A DNA stretch of 64,000 bases, taken from assembly GCF_035582795.1 (NCBI RefSeq), contig NC_134370.1, forward strand, positions 51,199,501 through 51,263,500, in the 5' to 3' direction. Shown here in pieces: positions 62,820 to 64,000 of the stretch; the first letter of the stretch is position 1, and each line of letters begins with the position of its first letter. The notes under the pieces were generated by a model, which was not told the origin of the DNA, did no database searches, and worked only from the letters and a program-made list of their open reading frames with translations. The position numbers and the translations under genes are program-made. Source of the stretch: Mycteria americana (taxonomy: Eukaryota > Chordata > Aves > Ciconiiformes > Ciconiidae).

Positions 62820-64000
62820 CTGAGGAGGCAAAATAACATTAGTACCCCAAAACTGCTCCCACAAGAGGAGGTCAACACAGAGAAGATAGGGGAAAGAGAA
62901 GGGAAGAGATTTTTCATAATGTGCAAATGACATTTAAGCTTGAGGGCCAGCCATTTCTGTTGCAAAGGTGTAAGCAGACTGTGCTTGAAAAGCAGCAGAG
63001 CTCCAGTTCTGAGAATGGCATTGGGAACACTTTTTCTTTTATCAGCACATCCTCCTGTCTGGGTGTGCATCTGCAGTCTTAGTATCCTTCCTTAGGTATT
63101 GTCAGCAGTAGTACTACTTCTTTCTGCCAGTTGAGAACAAATAGAGAAACCCTTGAAGAACCATCTGAAAATACTGGAGGATTTATGATTTTTTCTAATG
63201 AAAATATATCACTTGGAAAACATCTTGGGGCTGGAATGGCCTCTTGGGTTGCGTATGTACAGTTCTACAGTGCAAAGGTTTTGCTATTGTGGCTCTTCTT
63301 TTTTACTAATGCCAACAAAAATAAAAATTGTAGGTGTAGGCCACCCGCAAATAGCTGTTTACATCTTACAGGTTAGAAATATGCTAAAACCATTCTTTTT
63401 AATTGTAAGCCTGTACAGCCTACCATCAAGGAATGAAAGTAGAAATGACCATCTGCTTTAGAGACCAAAGCACTGGGCTGGCCCCAGAAGACTTTGGGCT
63501 AATCAGAGGTCAACCACCAGCCCAGCGCGTCAGTCAAATGTGGGCGTCTCACTTTTCCTTCTCTATTCCGCAAGATAAAGATAATAGTTTGTTCCTTATA
63601 GAAAACTTTGCAAACAGCAGATTAAAAGTGCTATGGAAGTGCCAGGATATTGTTATTCTACATGAGAGAGACAAAACCCAAACCAGCCAACCCACCCACC
63701 CAAAAAAAGCATTAGCTGCTTTTTGTTATCTGGTAACACATTGTAAGTAAAAGCTTATTAATGGCTTTAGCTTGACATAGGGATTTAACACAGCAATAGA
63801 CAGTGCTGGAAACATCTGTTTCAATACAGAGAAGCAGCAGCAGAGTCAGTTCTTTCACTTCTTAAGGATTTCCACTAAGTATAATGTCTGACGTCTGACA
63901 TAAGCCTGACTAATTCAACCATTTTATTTTTAATAAAAGGTGAAAACTGCAGCCTTTTCAAGCCTTGTATTTTCTAAAATAAACTTCTAGGGAACTTTTT
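62820..64000 (-). other. TLN2: TLN2 intron, running off the window
   Basis: Begins with a good acceptor (gcctcctcag) on the minus strand. I searched for the preceding talin exon and did not find it; the only feature seen is the MIR-like fossil at 63455-63650. Confidence 0.8.
63455..63650 (-). mobile_element. MIR-like SINE fossil (reverse orientation)
   Basis: The plus strand shows gaccaaagcactgggctgg, later tctcacttttccttctc, gcaagataaagataatag, and gattaaaagtgctatggaag tgcc. That order is expected for a reverse-complement MIR over almost its whole length. It lies in the TLN2 intron upstream of the exon at 62712-62819. Confidence 0.55.

Noticed and set aside
1..64000. Bacterial defence system, CRISPR array or phage region
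   Set aside because: Intron-exon structure, CR1 elements and low coding density show vertebrate nuclear DNA. The short repeats lack CRISPR spacing.

Overview
This is vertebrate nuclear DNA, most likely from a bird. The evidence is an intron-split gene with GT-AG splice sites, CR1 LINEs ending in the ATTCTATG-type 3' tail common in bird genomes, only a few old MIR-like SINE fossils, and no Alu, B1 or L1 sequence. Another sauropsid cannot be excluded from sequence alone. Nothing bacterial is present (no operons, ribosome binding sites or CRISPR).

The only protein-coding gene I can support is the 3' end of talin-2 (TLN2) on the minus strand. Eight consecutive coding exons lie between 62819 and 37451. 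They join without a phase error into 321 C-terminal residues plus the TAA stop. They cover the end of rod bundle R12, all of the R13/THATCH actin-binding domain and the C-terminal dimerisation helix. The Lys-Val-Lys actin-contact triplet and the conserved dimerisation-helix arginine are both present. The 5' part of the gene lies beyond the right edge. The 3' UTR starts with a long T-rich tract (as read on the gene strand), and its end cannot be fixed.

The intron between the third-last and second-last blocks of coding sequence (38699-44351) holds a 3.8-kb, nearly full-length CR1 in antisense orientation. It carries an esterase-like ORF1 remnant and an endonuclease-RT ORF2, both broken by frameshifts and stops. 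A 0.6-kb 5'-truncated CR1 in sense orientation sits at 56320-56912.

Positions 1 to about 37.2 kb lie downstream of TLN2, and I found no convincing gene there. That stretch contains three MIR-like SINE fossils, a CpG-rich patch near 6.0-6.3 kb, a full match to the CTCF core motif at 8108, several palindromes and hairpins, short tandem repeats and a diverged 160-bp duplication at 28.6/29.1 kb. A fourth MIR fossil lies at the right edge.

The most unusual observations are two exon-like segments in TLN2 introns (57959-58061 and 61467-61597). The first has the right entry and exit phases to replace the exon at 58908-59013 as a mutually exclusive alternative. The second would act as a poison exon. 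Both are hypotheses that need RNA or cross-species evidence.
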